In this document: piece after piece, positions 22,241 to 22,443 of the stretch
How positions within the stretch are numbered: position 1 is the stretch's first letter
How the letters are laid out: the number at the start of each line of letters is the position of its first letter
Source of the DNA: Kiritimatiellales bacterium
GTDB lineage: Bacteria; Verrucomicrobiota; Kiritimatiellia; Kiritimatiellales; Pontiellaceae
Direction: 5' to 3'
Assembly (NCBI GenBank): GCA_021734595.1
Contig: JAIPIO010000015.1
Coordinates: 1-22,443 of the forward strand
DNA length: 22,443 bases
Program-made: the position numbers and the translations under genes
Notes under the pieces: model-generated
Told to the model about the DNA's origin: nothing
Seen by the model: only the letters and a program-made list of their open reading frames with translations
Databases searched by the model: none

Positions 22241-22274
22241 ATTATTGACCAAAGAATGCCGATTATTGACCTAA
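22241..22274. promoter_or_regulatory. Two direct repeats ATTATTGACC, 21 bp apart, upstream of the epimerase promoter
   Basis: ATTATTGACCAAA (22241-22253) and ATTATTGACCTAA (22262-22274) are identical over 10 bp and 12 of 13 bp. Start-to-start spacing is 21 bp, two helical turns. They sit just upstream of the candidate -35 box, where an activator would bind. Confidence 0.45.
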
Positions 22275-22394
22275 TAAATTTATCCAAAAAGCGGTCTTTT
22301 TGATCGCCCCGGGCAAAGCGTCCGTTTAGCGGGATCCGCATATTACGCTTCTATAACAGGGTTTATAGGCAATGAAACTTTTCCATCCGTTGTT

Positions 22395-22440
22395 TTCCAG
22401 CCATTGGAAATATGGAAAATCAAACTTCCGGCTATTGGAA
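22395..22440. repeat. Phased palindrome pair (31 bp) at the window end
   Basis: Unit 1 is TTCCAGCCATTGGAA at 22395-22409 (centre 22402). Unit 2 is TTCCGGCTATTGGAA at 22426-22440 (centre 22433, one arm mismatch). The spacing of 31 bp is about three turns. Between the epimerase start and this pair (22096-22394) there is no gene: only the candidate promoter, the direct repeats and a weak AAAAAG / CTTTTT hairpin (22286-22301). Confidence 0.7.
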
Positions 22441-22443
22441 ATT

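Noticed and set aside
1..22443. CRISPR array, rRNA/tRNA genes, transposase or phage genes
   Set aside because: No regularly spaced identical repeats of 24-40 nt, no structural RNA signatures and no recombinase or phage protein motifs were found in either strand.

Overview
The window looks like a chromosomal segment of a marine, polysaccharide-degrading bacterium of the PVC group, most likely Kiritimatiellota (Pontiella-like). This is inferred from family content: a sulfatase, a GH95 enzyme and a GH36-like enzyme, DUF1080, a PVC-style Ser/Thr kinase with HLDLKP and DWG motifs, an ECF sigma factor without an anti-sigma gene, and very large secreted proteins with Ca-loop plus 'FYRI' C-termini. 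No rRNA, tRNA, CRISPR array or transposase gene was found.

Layout. Positions 1-4968 (+ strand) form one tight transcription unit: the 3' end of a sulfatase, a secreted GH95 alpha-L-fucosidase/galactosidase, and a membrane Ser/Thr kinase that lacks the usual catalytic lysine. An ECF sigma factor (5062-5661, -) faces it convergently. Positions 6042-11106 (+) hold a putative HExxH metalloprotein, a secreted DUF1080 protein, a small AT-rich membrane protein, a chalcone-isomerase-like protein and a secreted GH36-like enzyme. Each of these is separated from the next by a structured intergenic region. Two giant secreted proteins converge at 16.3 kb (1664 aa on +, 977 aa on -) and share the same kind of C-terminal module. 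Positions 19341-22095 (-) hold a sugar-nucleotide set: a GDP-mannose 3,5-epimerase-like enzyme, an intrinsic terminator, a compact GHMP kinase and a tandem nucleotidyltransferase whose first domain has lost its active site.

Most unusual feature. Seven intergenic regions each carry a pair of 15-bp palindromes of the form TTCCA-N5-TGGAA. The centre-to-centre distance is exactly 21 bp in five pairs and 31-32 bp in the other two, which is two or three turns of B-DNA. They lie beside convergent, divergent and co-directional genes. One further single copy sits inside the GH95 coding sequence. The helical phasing suggests dimers of a DNA-binding protein bound side by side on one face of the helix, or a structured mobile or RNA element. 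I do not recognise it as a described system.

How the genes may work together (inference). The sulfatase, GH95 and GH36-like enzymes would strip sulfate and alpha-linked fucose or galactose units from algal glycans. The kinase, co-transcribed with GH95, could connect an envelope signal to regulation, possibly through the adjacent ECF sigma factor. The epimerase, kinase and nucleotidyltransferase genes would make activated sugars for surface glycans.
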